Shown: one piece after another, positions 25,727 to 33,743 of the stretch
Layout: each line of letters opens with the position of its first letter
Position numbering within the stretch: the first letter of the stretch is position 1
Assembly (NCBI GenBank): GCA_963828825.1
Contig: CAWHGF010000007.1
Location: 62,001 to 126,000 of the forward strand
DNA from: Bog-473 sp963828825
GTDB lineage: Bacteria > Actinomycetota > Acidimicrobiia > Acidimicrobiales > RAAP-2
Length of the DNA stretch: 64,000 bases
Direction of reading: 5' to 3'
Position numbers and translations under genes: made by a program
The notes under the pieces: generated by a model
What the model was told of the DNA's origin: nothing
The model's database searches: none
The model's input: the letters and a program-made list of their open reading frames with translations, nothing else

Positions 25727-27280
25727 ATGGGTGACCTCGGCTTCTGGGCGCTGGCCCAGGAAAACCCCGACTACGTGGCCCTCGTGACGCCCGAGGGCGA
25801 TGAGGTCAAGGCCGGTGAGCTGCTGGGCCGGGCCAACCAAGTCGTGCACACGCTGCGGGCCCAGGGGTTCGGCGTGGGGGACGTGGTGGCCACCCTGCTC
25901 CCCAACTGTCCGGAGATGCTCGAGATCTACCTGGCCGCACTGCAGGCCGGCTGGTACCTGGTCCCGATCAACCACCACCTGGTCGCACCCGAAGTCGCCT
26001 ACATCCTCGAGGACTCGGGAGCCAAGGCCTTCGTCACCCATGAGCGCTTCGGAGACGTGGCCACGGCGGCCGCGGACGAGGTTGGACTCGACGCCACCGG
26101 CCGGCTCGCCGTGGGCGAGGTGCCCGGCTTCGCCTCCTACACCGCCGTCCGCGACGCGCAGCCGACCACCCTGCCCGAGGACCGCACCCTCGGCGACGTC
26201 ATGAACTACACGTCGGGGACGACGGGAAATCCCAAGGGCATCTACCGCTCGCTGCTCGGCGTCACGCCCGAGCAGGCCGCACTCGGACTCGCCGGGTTGC
26301 TGTTCCTCTTCGGGATTCAGCCCCAAGACGACAACGTCCACATCATCGGTTCGCCGCTCTACCACACTGCGGTGTTGCGTTTCGGGAGCGCGTCGCTGCA
26401 TCTCGGCCACACGATTGTGCTGATGGACAAATGGCAGCCCGAGGACATGCTCCGGCTCATTGAGGAGCAGCGGGTCACCACCTCACACATGGTGCCGACT
26501 CAGTTCCACCGCCTGCTGGCCCTGCCCGAGGACGTGCGCGACAAGTACGACGTGTCCTCGCTGCGGCACATGATCCACGCGGCGGCCCCGTGCCCCATCG
26601 ACGTCAAGCACAAGATGATCGACTGGTGGGGCAACGCCGTCGACGAGTACTACGCGGCGAGCGAAGGCGGTGGCACGCTGGTCAATGCACAGGACTGGCT
26701 GCTGAAGCCGGGCACCGTCGGCAAGCCCTGGCCGATCAGCGAGATCGCCGTCTTCGACGACGACGGCAACCGGATCACCGAGCCCAACGTCATCGGCACC
26801 GTCTACATGGCGATGCAATCGGCCGACTTCGAGTACCACGGTGACAAGGAGAAGACGAGGAAGAACCGGATCGGCGCCTTCTTCACGGTGGGCGACGTCG
26901 GCTTCATCGACGAGGACGGCTACCTGTTCCTGCGCGACCGCAAGATCGACATGATCATTTCGGGTGGGGCCAACATCTACCCGGCCGAGATCGAGAACGT
27001 CCTCCTCTCCCACCCGAAGGTGGGCGACGCGGCCGTGTTCGGCATCCCCCACGACGACTGGGGCGAAGAGGTAAAAGCTGTGATCGAACCGGCCGAGGGT
27101 GTCGAGGCCGACGATGCGCTGGCGGAGGACATCCTGGCCTTCTGCGCCGGCAGGCTGGCCAAGTTCAAGACGCCCAAGACGATCGACTTCACGACCGAGA
27201 TGCCCCGCGACCCCAACGGCAAGCTCTACAAGCGCAAGCTGCGCGACCCCTATTGGGAAGGGGTGCAGCGGGCGGTCTGA
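25727..27280 (+). CDS. Acyl-CoA synthetase (fatty-acid CoA ligase, FadD-like)
   Basis: A 517-residue AMP-forming ligase that activates carboxylic acids to CoA thioesters. The P-loop YTSGTTGNPKG is at residues 161-171, followed by YYAASEGGGT, GDVGFIDEDGYLFLRDRKIDMIISGG and the catalytic-lysine segment PRDPNGKLYKRKL near the C-terminus. The start is ATG 25727, with AAGGAGA upstream. The block NPKGIYRSLLG and the family length resemble actinobacterial FadDs used for steroid side chains and long-chain acids; the substrate is not proven. It is divergent from the SDR gene across the operator. Confidence 0.9.
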   Translation: MGDLGFWALAQENPDYVALVTPEGDEVKAGELLGRANQVVHTLRAQGFGVGDVVATLLPNCPEMLEIYLAALQAGWYLVPINHHLVAPEVAYILEDSGAKAFVTHERFGDVATAAADEVGLDATGRLAVGEVPGFASYTAVRDAQPTTLPEDRTLGDVMNYTSGTTGNPKGIYRSLLGVTPEQAALGLAGLLFLFGIQPQDDNVHIIGSPLYHTAVLRFGSASLHLGHTIVLMDKWQPEDMLRLIEEQRVTTSHMVPTQFHRLLALPEDVRDKYDVSSLRHMIHAAAPCPIDVKHKMIDWWGNAVDEYYAASEGGGTLVNAQDWLLKPGTVGKPWPISEIAVFDDDGNRITEPNVIGTVYMAMQSADFEYHGDKEKTRKNRIGAFFTVGDVGFIDEDGYLFLRDRKIDMIISGGANIYPAEIENVLLSHPKVGDAAVFGIPHDDWGEEVKAVIEPAEGVEADDALAEDILAFCAGRLAKFKTPKTIDFTTEMPRDPNGKLYKRKLRDPYWEGVQRAV

Positions 27281-27286
27281 CTGTCA

Positions 27287-27307
27287 CCAGTCGCCAGTCG
27301 CCAGTCG
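27287..27307 (+). repeat. 7-bp tandem repeat
   Basis: Three copies of CCAGTCG directly before the GNAT gene start (ATG 27310), in the space where its ribosome-binding site should be. Confidence 0.9.
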
Positions 27308-27309
27308 CC

Positions 27310-27873
27310 ATGAGCCGGCCCGCTGATCTGGAGCTCCGGGTGCAACAAGAGGGTGCAGGCGCGATCTGCGCTGACATCCTCGCCACCCTGCCCAAGTGGT
27401 TCGGCATCCCGGAGTCGGCGGCCGAGTACGTGGCCGCGGCGGACACGGAGCCAACCGTCGTCGCGACCCTCGGAGGGCGCGAGAGCGGCATCCTGACCCT
27501 CCGCCTCCACAGTCCGTACGCCGCGGAGATCGTCGTCATGGGCGTGCTGCCGGAGCACCATCGCGCGGGCATCGGACGGGCCCTGCTGGAGGCCGCGGAG
27601 TCCTGGCTGGCCGACCGCGACATCGAGTTCCTGCAGGTGAAGACGCTCAGCCCGCGCCGCCCCGACCCGGGGTACGCCGCCACGCGGGCCTTCTATTTCG
27701 GCTGCGGCTTCCGGCCCCTTGAGGAGATGCCCGAGTTGTGGGGGCCGGACCAGCCGGCGCTGCAGATGATCAAGGTCGTGCAACCTCTGCCACCCCCCCG
27801 GCGAACCCGGTGCGATCACCGTTCAACCGGGAGACGACCACAGGTTGATGAGGCCTCCGGCCAACCCACTTGA
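27310..27873 (+). CDS. GNAT-family N-acetyltransferase
   Basis: 187 residues from ATG 27310. The acetyl-CoA-binding motif A is MGVLPEHHRAGIGRALLEAAE, followed by FLQVKTLSPRRPDPGYAATRAFYFGCGF, the form seen in GNATs that modify small molecules. The last 30 residues are Arg/Pro-rich and overlap the start region of the MerR-PP2C gene, so the functional stop could reflect read-through of the original end. A tandem repeat replaces the ribosome-binding region, and the gene may be co-translated from the acyl-CoA synthetase mRNA 29 bp upstream. Confidence 0.78.
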   Translation: MSRPADLELRVQQEGAGAICADILATLPKWFGIPESAAEYVAAADTEPTVVATLGGRESGILTLRLHSPYAAEIVVMGVLPEHHRAGIGRALLEAAESWLADRDIEFLQVKTLSPRRPDPGYAATRAFYFGCGFRPLEEMPELWGPDQPALQMIKVVQPLPPPRRTRCDHRSTGRRPQVDEASGQPT

Positions 27874-27907
27874 CTCTCACCGTCGGGGAGGGTTCAAGCT
27901 TTATGCC

Positions 27908-28990
27908 GTGGACGACCTCATGCCAATAGGCGAGTTCTCGCAGCGCTCTGGCTTGTCCCCCAAACGGCTTCGGACATACGCAGCCGAGGGCCTCCTCGCC
28001 CCGGCGGCGGTGGACCCGGCCTCGGGTTACCGGTACTACTCGCCGGGTCAGTTGTCCGATGCCCGGGTGATTGATGCGCTGCGACAGGCGGACGTGCCAC
28101 TGGCCGACATCCGCGCGTTCTTGTGCCGGCCCTCCCGCGAGCAACTCGATGCCTGGGCGCAACGACTGCAAACCGATACACACGACCGCCACAGAGCTCT
28201 CACCCTTGCCCGGCGCCTCTTCGCAGCGAGAGACGCTCCCGAGTTCGCGGTTATCACGAACGACGATTCCGAGGAGGTCCCGATGACGACACTGAGAACG
28301 TCTGGTCGCACAGACAGAGGTCGCGTCCGCGAGAACAACGAGGATGCCATAGTCAGCAGCGATCGTCTTGCGCTGGTCGCAGACGGGCTGGGCGGACATC
28401 CGGGGGGCGAAATCGCAGCGAATGCGGCCGCAGGCGTGGTTCATGCTGCCTTTACGGGTCGATCGGTCGACGAACTCGAAGCGGCGGTTCGCGCGGCGAA
28501 CTGGGCCATCCGGGACCGTGCGGCTGCTCACCCTGGGTTGGAGGGCATGGGCACCACGATCTGTGCGGCCGGACTCCTCAAAGACGGGCGCCTTGTGCTG
28601 GTCAATGTCGGCGACAGCCGTGCCTATCTGTGGCATGAGGGTACGTTGACCCAGTTGACTCAGGACCACAGCGTGACGGCCGAGCTCGTCCAGCGTGGAG
28701 AGCTGCGAGACGAGGAAGCCCCTCTCCACCCACACTACGGGGTTCTCACCCGGGCAATTGGCGTCGGGCCCGATGTCGAGATCGACCGCAGGACACTTGC
28801 CGTCGAGGAAGGAGATCGCCTCGTCGTCTGTAGTGACGGTCTGTTCAACGAATTATCCGGCGCAGAGATCGCGGGTGCCATGGCAAGTCATGACGACGTC
28901 ACCGCGGTCGTTGACAACCTGATCGACCAGGCCGTTACTCGTGGCGGTCGCGACAACGTCTCCGCCGTCGTCGCCGAAGTCGCCGCCTAA
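27908..28990 (+). CDS. MerR-type HTH fused to PP2C Ser/Thr phosphatase
   Basis: 360 residues from GTG 27908 (ATG 27920 is an alternative; the frame is open to ATG 27845). Residues 5-75 are a MerR HTH (IGEFSQRSGLSPKRLRTYAAEGLLAP, YRYYSPGQL), followed by a short helical linker. Residues 126-360 are a complete PP2C domain: RGRVRENNEDAI, LVADGLGGHPGGE, GMGTTICAAG, VNVGDSRAYL, LTQDHSVT, GRDNVSAVV, with all metal-binding Asp residues. An internal ATG (28283) preceded by AGGAGGT could produce the phosphatase alone (235 residues). The link of a DNA-binding and a phosphatase domain suggests phospho-signal control of transcription; the target is unknown. Confidence 0.85.
   Translation: MDDLMPIGEFSQRSGLSPKRLRTYAAEGLLAPAAVDPASGYRYYSPGQLSDARVIDALRQADVPLADIRAFLCRPSREQLDAWAQRLQTDTHDRHRALTLARRLFAARDAPEFAVITNDDSEEVPMTTLRTSGRTDRGRVRENNEDAIVSSDRLALVADGLGGHPGGEIAANAAAGVVHAAFTGRSVDELEAAVRAANWAIRDRAAAHPGLEGMGTTICAAGLLKDGRLVLVNVGDSRAYLWHEGTLTQLTQDHSVTAELVQRGELRDEEAPLHPHYGVLTRAIGVGPDVEIDRRTLAVEEGDRLVVCSDGLFNELSGAEIAGAMASHDDVTAVVDNLIDQAVTRGGRDNVSAVVAEVAA
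28272..28285 (+). promoter_or_regulatory. Internal Shine-Dalgarno and ATG for PP2C part
   Basis: GAGGAGGT followed by CCCG and ATG at 28283, in frame at the exact MerR/PP2C junction. It is the strongest ribosome-binding site in the neighbourhood and would yield a normal-length free PP2C phosphatase. Confidence 0.6.
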
Positions 28991-29054
28991 CGCACTCAGG
29001 TCCGGAGAGACGACTTCCGGCAACCACTCTGCAAACCCGACATTGTGGAACAGG

Positions 29055-29747
29055 TCACTCGCTCTTGTAGCTCGCAGAGGCCTCAGAAACGCGCACTCTG
29101 ATGTCGTCGTAGTTGGCGCCCAATCCCATAAGCACCTTGCCGGCGACCCCGTTCTGATCGACACACAGGCCAAGCAGAAGGTGTTCGGTCCCCACGTAGC
29201 TGTGGCCCAGTTTCAACGCCTCCCCCACGGCGTTACGAACTGCCGCCTTCGCCCGCGGGGTGTAAGGAAGTTTGCCCTCTTCTGATCCACTCCCTCGCTT
29301 GATCTGCGTCATGATCTGACGTTCGGCTGTAGATCTTGTGATACGGGCTTCGCCCAGAACTCGTGCAGCCAGCCCGTCGGGAGACTCGAAAAGCGCAAGA
29401 AGGAGATGCTCAGTTCCCACGAAGCCATGTCCGAGGTTCTGCGCCTCTTCTTCGGAGCGGACAAGGACAGATCGTGCTCGCTCAGTGAATCGCTCGAAGT
29501 TGGGAACTTCAAAGGAGAACCGCTTATGGGCCGCTTGCTTGCTCACACCAAGGGCACCGCTTATCGCGGACCAGGATTGCCCGCTTCGGCGGCATTGATC
29601 GACGAAATGACCAAGGAGAGCGTCGGTGGTCTTTTCGAGGTCGGCCACGGTCTTCGAGGCCTGGGACAGTTGGAGGAGAGGATCCTCAGCGGGCGCATCG
29701 GCCCGGACACCGTCGATGAGTTCCTGCAATGTCGGACCCGGAGTCAT
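29055..29747 (-). CDS. HTH protein with stand-alone Clp N-terminal domain
   Basis: 230 residues. Residues 1-75 contain a helical region with an HTH-like stretch (SWSAISGALGVSKQAAHKRF); residues 80-230 are two Clp_N repeats (FVGTEHLLLALFESPDG and YVGTEHLLLGLCVDQNG). No AAA+ module follows, so this is not a Clp ATPase but a protein that borrows its substrate/adaptor-binding N-domain. It is convergent with the MerR-PP2C gene (64 bp gap), and two perfect palindromes lie directly upstream of its ATG, suggesting autoregulation through the HTH. A similar stand-alone Clp_N gene with a zinc ribbon instead of the HTH lies at 50497-51168. Confidence 0.85.
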   Translation of the reverse strand: MTPGPTLQELIDGVRADAPAEDPLLQLSQASKTVADLEKTTDALLGHFVDQCRRSGQSWSAISGALGVSKQAAHKRFSFEVPNFERFTERARSVLVRSEEEAQNLGHGFVGTEHLLLALFESPDGLAARVLGEARITRSTAERQIMTQIKRGSGSEEGKLPYTPRAKAAVRNAVGEALKLGHSYVGTEHLLLGLCVDQNGVAGKVLMGLGANYDDIRVRVSEASASYKSE

Positions 29748-29748
29748 C

Positions 29749-29767
29749 CGTCAACCTTACATTGACG
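29749..29767. promoter_or_regulatory. Palindromic operator 1 of the HTH-Clp_N gene
   Basis: CGTCAA-N7-TTGACG, perfect 6+6 inverted repeat two bases upstream of the ATG at 29747. Confidence 0.65.
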
Positions 29768-29772
29768 ACCCC

Positions 29773-29799
29773 GAGTCGTCAACCCTGGATTGACGACTC
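29773..29799. promoter_or_regulatory. Palindromic operator 2 of the HTH-Clp_N gene
   Basis: GAGTCGTCAA-N7-TTGACGACTC, perfect 10+10 inverted repeat; it shares the core CGTCAA-N7-TTGACG with operator 1, centre-to-centre distance 28 bp. Confidence 0.7.
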
Positions 29800-29801
29800 A
29801 C

Positions 29802-30459
29802 CTAACTGAGCATCCACTCTCGCCGGCGTGACGGCAGGTGGCGGAGGCGCGGGACGGCCTTGATCACCTGCAGCACCGGCTGCACCGGCCTGCCCCACAG
29901 CTGCCTGCCCGTGCGCACCCAGTTCCATCGCGTTTTGAGTCCTTCAAAGAACTCGGATAGTTCCAACGGGCCGTTGCCATCCATATCGAACAGGCGGAGG
30001 CCCAGATCCTCGCGGATGAGCCTGTCGATCGGCTCTGAGCGAGCGCGGTCCTGGTCGCCGTGCCAGCCGTGCTCAAAGGCGATGGTGGGTTTGGCCAGCC
30101 GGAAGGCACGTATAGCTCCCTCGATCACGAGGCGTTCTGCTCCCTCGACGTCGATCTTTACGAAATCGGGTAGCCATCCATCGGGTACATGATCGTCGAG
30201 GCGTTCCGTCGACACGGGGATCGACTCTGTAGGAACGTCGAGACGAACCCAACCTTCCTTCAGTCCGCTGTACGCCTCCCAGGTGGGGTTCCAACAGATG
30301 AACAAAACTGCATTCGTCGTCCTGATTGGACAGCGCCCGCTGCCGAATGTCCATCTCGGGATACTCCTGGGCCAGTTTGGCGGCAAGGTGCGGAAGGGGT
30401 TCGTAGGCAATGTGACGCCCGCCCGGAGCAATCCGCCGGAGGTCCCGAATTGTTGTCAC
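29802..30459 (-). pseudogene. FkbM-family methyltransferase, truncated and frameshifted
   Basis: The frame from GTG 30459 encodes RDLRRIAPGGRHIAYEPLP and RALSNQDDECSFVHLLEP; a second frame then continues with TWEAYSGLKEGWVRLDVP, TERLDDHVPDGWLPDFVKIDVEGAERLVIEGA to the stop at 29802. The switch lies at GGGG 30285-30288, where dropping one base joins the two. In addition, the SAM-binding motif I that should precede TIRDLRRIAP is missing, and an in-frame TAG lies 18 bp upstream of the GTG. The gene thus looks truncated as well as shifted. FkbM enzymes methylate hydroxyl groups of sugars and other small molecules. Confidence 0.75.
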
Positions 30460-30674
30460 GTTTCGCTCAATGGGCCTCGCCGCCTACTCAGTGAAGACCC
30501 GCCAGGGGGCTCCCGGTTCCACCGTGCGGGGGCGGGGCATCCTCGATTGAGCAATGCGCCCCGCCTAGCGACGAGGGGGGCGTGCCGGTGCAAAGGTCCG
30601 GCGTGGTCGCAGACCTCCACGATGCGAAACTGCGACAGAGTGGATCAACGAACATTCCGATCGGAAGCCGCGAC

Positions 30675-31544
30675 GTGACTCTGACAATCATCTTTGCCCT
30701 GGCCGCCGCCCTGGCAAACGCGGTGCACCTCATGACCCAGCACGCGGCCAGTGTCGGTGTGTCCGACAAGCACCGTAATTGGCGTCTTGTCACCTACCTG
30801 ATCCGCCAGCCCCTCTGGCTCCTCGGATGGGCGGCCGCGGCAGGTGGATTTGCCTTCCAGGCACTCGCGCTCCACGGCGGGCAGCTTTCGGTCGTCCAGG
30901 CCCTCCTGGTCACCGAGTTGGTCTTTGCACTGGTCCTGCGTCGGTTCTGGGTCCACCAGCACATCGCCAAGAAGGCATGGACCGCCGCGCTGGTCACGTG
31001 TGCGGCTCTGACGGTGTTCCTGTCCGCGGCCGAGCCCCATGGCGGCCGCCTGCAGCCGCACGCGACCGATTGGCTTTCCGCGTTGGCCGTCTTCGGCGGG
31101 GCTGTCGCCGTGCTGGCAGTCATGGCGCACTGGGGATCCCCCGTGCGTCGGGCCGCGCTCTACGCCACGGCGGCCTCGATCACATGGGCTCTGATGGCCA
31201 GCTTCATTAAGGCGACCACGAACCTGCTTGCCGCATCGGGTTTGGTAGGCATGCTGGAGCACTGGCCCGTCTACGCGTTGCTCCTTGCCGGGGTCCTCGG
31301 CTCCGTCCTCCAACAGGCGGCCTTGCAGGTCGGACCGTTGAGCGTGTCACAACCACTGATCGTCGTGGTCGACCCTGCCGTTGCGATCGTGTTGAGCGTC
31401 TGGATCTTCGACGAGCGATTCACCGTGAGCCCGGCCCAGAAGGTCATCGCGGGCATCGCTTTCTGCGTGATGGCGGTGGGGGTGACCATCTTGTCGCGGG
31501 CAGCACCCACCGATCTGGACTCGACGATGCCGGTCACGTTATAA
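30675..31544 (+). CDS. EamA/DMT-superfamily membrane protein
   Basis: 289 residues from GTG 30675 (frame open to GTG 30582). About nine to ten hydrophobic segments with the small-residue-rich character of drug/metabolite transporters, and a DMT-type second half: GPLSVSQPLIVVVDPAVAIVLSVWIFDERFT. The substrate cannot be predicted. It is divergent from the FkbM remnant and lies in the less GC-rich accessory stretch. Confidence 0.8.
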   Translation: MTLTIIFALAAALANAVHLMTQHAASVGVSDKHRNWRLVTYLIRQPLWLLGWAAAAGGFAFQALALHGGQLSVVQALLVTELVFALVLRRFWVHQHIAKKAWTAALVTCAALTVFLSAAEPHGGRLQPHATDWLSALAVFGGAVAVLAVMAHWGSPVRRAALYATAASITWALMASFIKATTNLLAASGLVGMLEHWPVYALLLAGVLGSVLQQAALQVGPLSVSQPLIVVVDPAVAIVLSVWIFDERFTVSPAQKVIAGIAFCVMAVGVTILSRAAPTDLDSTMPVTL

Positions 31545-31671
31545 GAGCGCCGCCGCTGGCTCCGGCAGCGGACGAGACGCACATGGTGGGCCGAAACCGA
31601 CCCCACCAGAGATCGTGCACGAGTCTGACTGGTCCTTGCCCACCCAAGGGCTGCCGTGTTAAACGTGCCGC

Positions 31672-33261
31672 GTGAGCGACTCATCGGTCCTCCGAGCGCG
31701 CTGGAGGATGGATGCCTTCGACCTCGTAACGCTGGCGGCGTTTCTTGGGGTGTCGATGTGGACCGTTGGAGTTCTCGAGTCCCAACAGACAGGTCTGCAA
31801 TCGTGGACGGGCACGAATGGTCTCTACCTGGGGGACCAAATGCAGTATCTGGGATGGATCCGCGATTCCGCGCAGCATGTACTGATCGGCGATCCCTTCC
31901 GTACAACCGGGAGCGCCCATGACTTTCTCGAACCAGGCCTGCTGATCTCGGGCGTCCTCGTCCGCCTCGGCCTTAGCGCCTGGCTTTCATATTTGATGTG
32001 GGTCCCGATCGCTGCGGTGGCGTTGTTTGTCGCAGCAAGAACGTACGTACGTCGCCTCGTTACCGGAAAGGCAGCGCGCCGGTGTGCGCTGATCCTTGCC
32101 CTCTTCTACATTTCTCCGGTCGCGGAGTTGGCGGAGCTCACCCACCGGAATCAAGGGATCTTCGTTCTTTCCTTTGCGCGGGAGATGTGGCCCGTTTTCT
32201 ATCTTTGGGGCTATCCCTTGACCGCCATAGCCGTCGCTCTGATGATTGGAACTCTCATCACCTATGAGCGGGACCGTCGGGATGGACAAGTCCGTCCCTG
32301 GGCGCCGATTTGCGCTTTACTTTGCGCCTGGTTGCAACCGTGGCAAGGGTCGACCCTGCTGCTGATTGTACTGGCTACAGAGGCCTTGCTTTGGTGGCGG
32401 AAGCAACGAGCATCTCTCGTGCTGCCAGCGATTACGGCGGCAGGTGCCGTGCTCCCACTTGGCTACTACTCCCTGTTGGGTCGCTTTGATGCCTCATGGG
32501 CATTATCGGGAAGAGTCGATTTCTCCCAGGACTTGCCGCTAGAAGACCTCTTGGCAGTCGTGCTGCCTCTAGGTGTGTGCGCTGCTTTCGCCTATTTGGG
32601 GCACCCCAAAACGTTTGAAGCCCTCGCCGTACGGATCTGGCCGTTCGGTGCGTTCGCTGTTCTCAAATTTATCCAACTCACTCATATAGGAACGTTTCCA
32701 AAGCATTCGCTCCAAGGCCTGAGCATCCCGCTGGCCGTTCTGGCCGTCCTTGGCACGCAGCGAATCGGAGCCACCCTCGCTGCCGGCAGCAGGGTGATCC
32801 TCGGTTCGATCCTTGTTGCCGCGCTCATCGGGTTTCCCGTCGCGCAAGAACTGGAAGACGCGCGCTCCCTTGCCCGCCCGACTGTCTTCGGTTCTGAGCC
32901 GTACTTCCTCACGCCCTCCGAAAAGGACGCTCTCGATTATCTGAACTCAACTCCCATGAGTGGTGCCGTGCTTTCCCAGGTCTATCTCGGACAGATCGTC
33001 CCGGCTGAGACGGGGCGATCCACGTGGGTTGGAATCTTCTCATGGACGCCCGACTATGCAGCAAGAGTCACCCAAGCCAACAAGCTCTTCTCGGGACAGC
33101 TCAGTACGTCGGCTTCGATCAACCTCGTCCACTCGAGCGGCGCACGGTTCTTGCTCGGGGACTGCCAGGACCGAACCGACCTTACGCCAATACTCCATTC
33201 GATCCTTCAGTCAGAGCAACATTTCGGCTGCGCAACCGTCTACACCGTTCGACAGAGCTGA
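31672..33261 (+). CDS. Large polytopic membrane protein (GT-C-like topology)
   Basis: 529 residues from GTG 31672, about ten membrane segments, followed by a soluble C-terminal region of about 120 residues (YFLTPSEKDALDYLNS onward). An early extracytoplasmic loop with YLGDQMQYLGWIRDS resembles the acidic first loop of GT-C glycosyltransferases or related membrane glycan enzymes, but no firm family can be named. Base composition is lower in GC and codon use differs from flanking housekeeping genes, consistent with horizontal transfer. Confidence 0.65.
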   Translation: MSDSSVLRARWRMDAFDLVTLAAFLGVSMWTVGVLESQQTGLQSWTGTNGLYLGDQMQYLGWIRDSAQHVLIGDPFRTTGSAHDFLEPGLLISGVLVRLGLSAWLSYLMWVPIAAVALFVAARTYVRRLVTGKAARRCALILALFYISPVAELAELTHRNQGIFVLSFAREMWPVFYLWGYPLTAIAVALMIGTLITYERDRRDGQVRPWAPICALLCAWLQPWQGSTLLLIVLATEALLWWRKQRASLVLPAITAAGAVLPLGYYSLLGRFDASWALSGRVDFSQDLPLEDLLAVVLPLGVCAAFAYLGHPKTFEALAVRIWPFGAFAVLKFIQLTHIGTFPKHSLQGLSIPLAVLAVLGTQRIGATLAAGSRVILGSILVAALIGFPVAQELEDARSLARPTVFGSEPYFLTPSEKDALDYLNSTPMSGAVLSQVYLGQIVPAETGRSTWVGIFSWTPDYAARVTQANKLFSGQLSTSASINLVHSSGARFLLGDCQDRTDLTPILHSILQSEQHFGCATVYTVRQS

Positions 33262-33743
33262 CGAACCTTTTGGCCTATGACCTGATATCTCAATGGTTAC
33301 GGCGTCCGACGACGGATCGATGAGGCCTCGGTAGTCACGAGCACCGACGACTCCATGGTGCTCGTGAGAGTGTGGCTTCTGGCCATCGAGTGATTCCTTC
33401 AGTCCGACTTCGTGGCACGACTGGCCTCATTGCGTCGGGACACTGGTTGGGATCCGACACCAGTCCATGGTCAGGTCGTTGGTAACGCGGGCAATCGCCG
33501 TGGCTGAGGCTGGCCTTGGAGAGCGCATCCCCCGGTCGAGGATCGGCTGTACTCATACGGAGATCAATACCGTTTTGCGGGCGCTGCGCCTACGTCGAGA
33601 CGAGGAACTCTTGGAGCTCGGTCGTGGCCGGACCATCGTGGTGGACGGTACGCCGAACGCACAGCGGTCGTTGTTCGTGTACGCAGCCGTTCCTCGAGTT
33701 TCGCCCGATCCACGGTCACGCGGCGTAACGAGCCACGGCCCGA
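33262..33743. other. Gap with a possible Crp-type HTH remnant
   Basis: About 480 bp without an intact gene. On the plus strand, frame 33467-33700 encodes GCTHTEINTVLRALRLRRDEELLELG followed by RGRTIVVDG, which resembles the C-terminal winged helix of Crp/Fnr regulators. No start, no cyclic-nucleotide domain and no normal end are present, so it is at most a fragment. Confidence 0.4.

Noticed and set aside
28996..29054. Terminator between the convergent MerR-PP2C and Clp_N genes
   Set aside because: Only weak hairpins without a T-run could be drawn.
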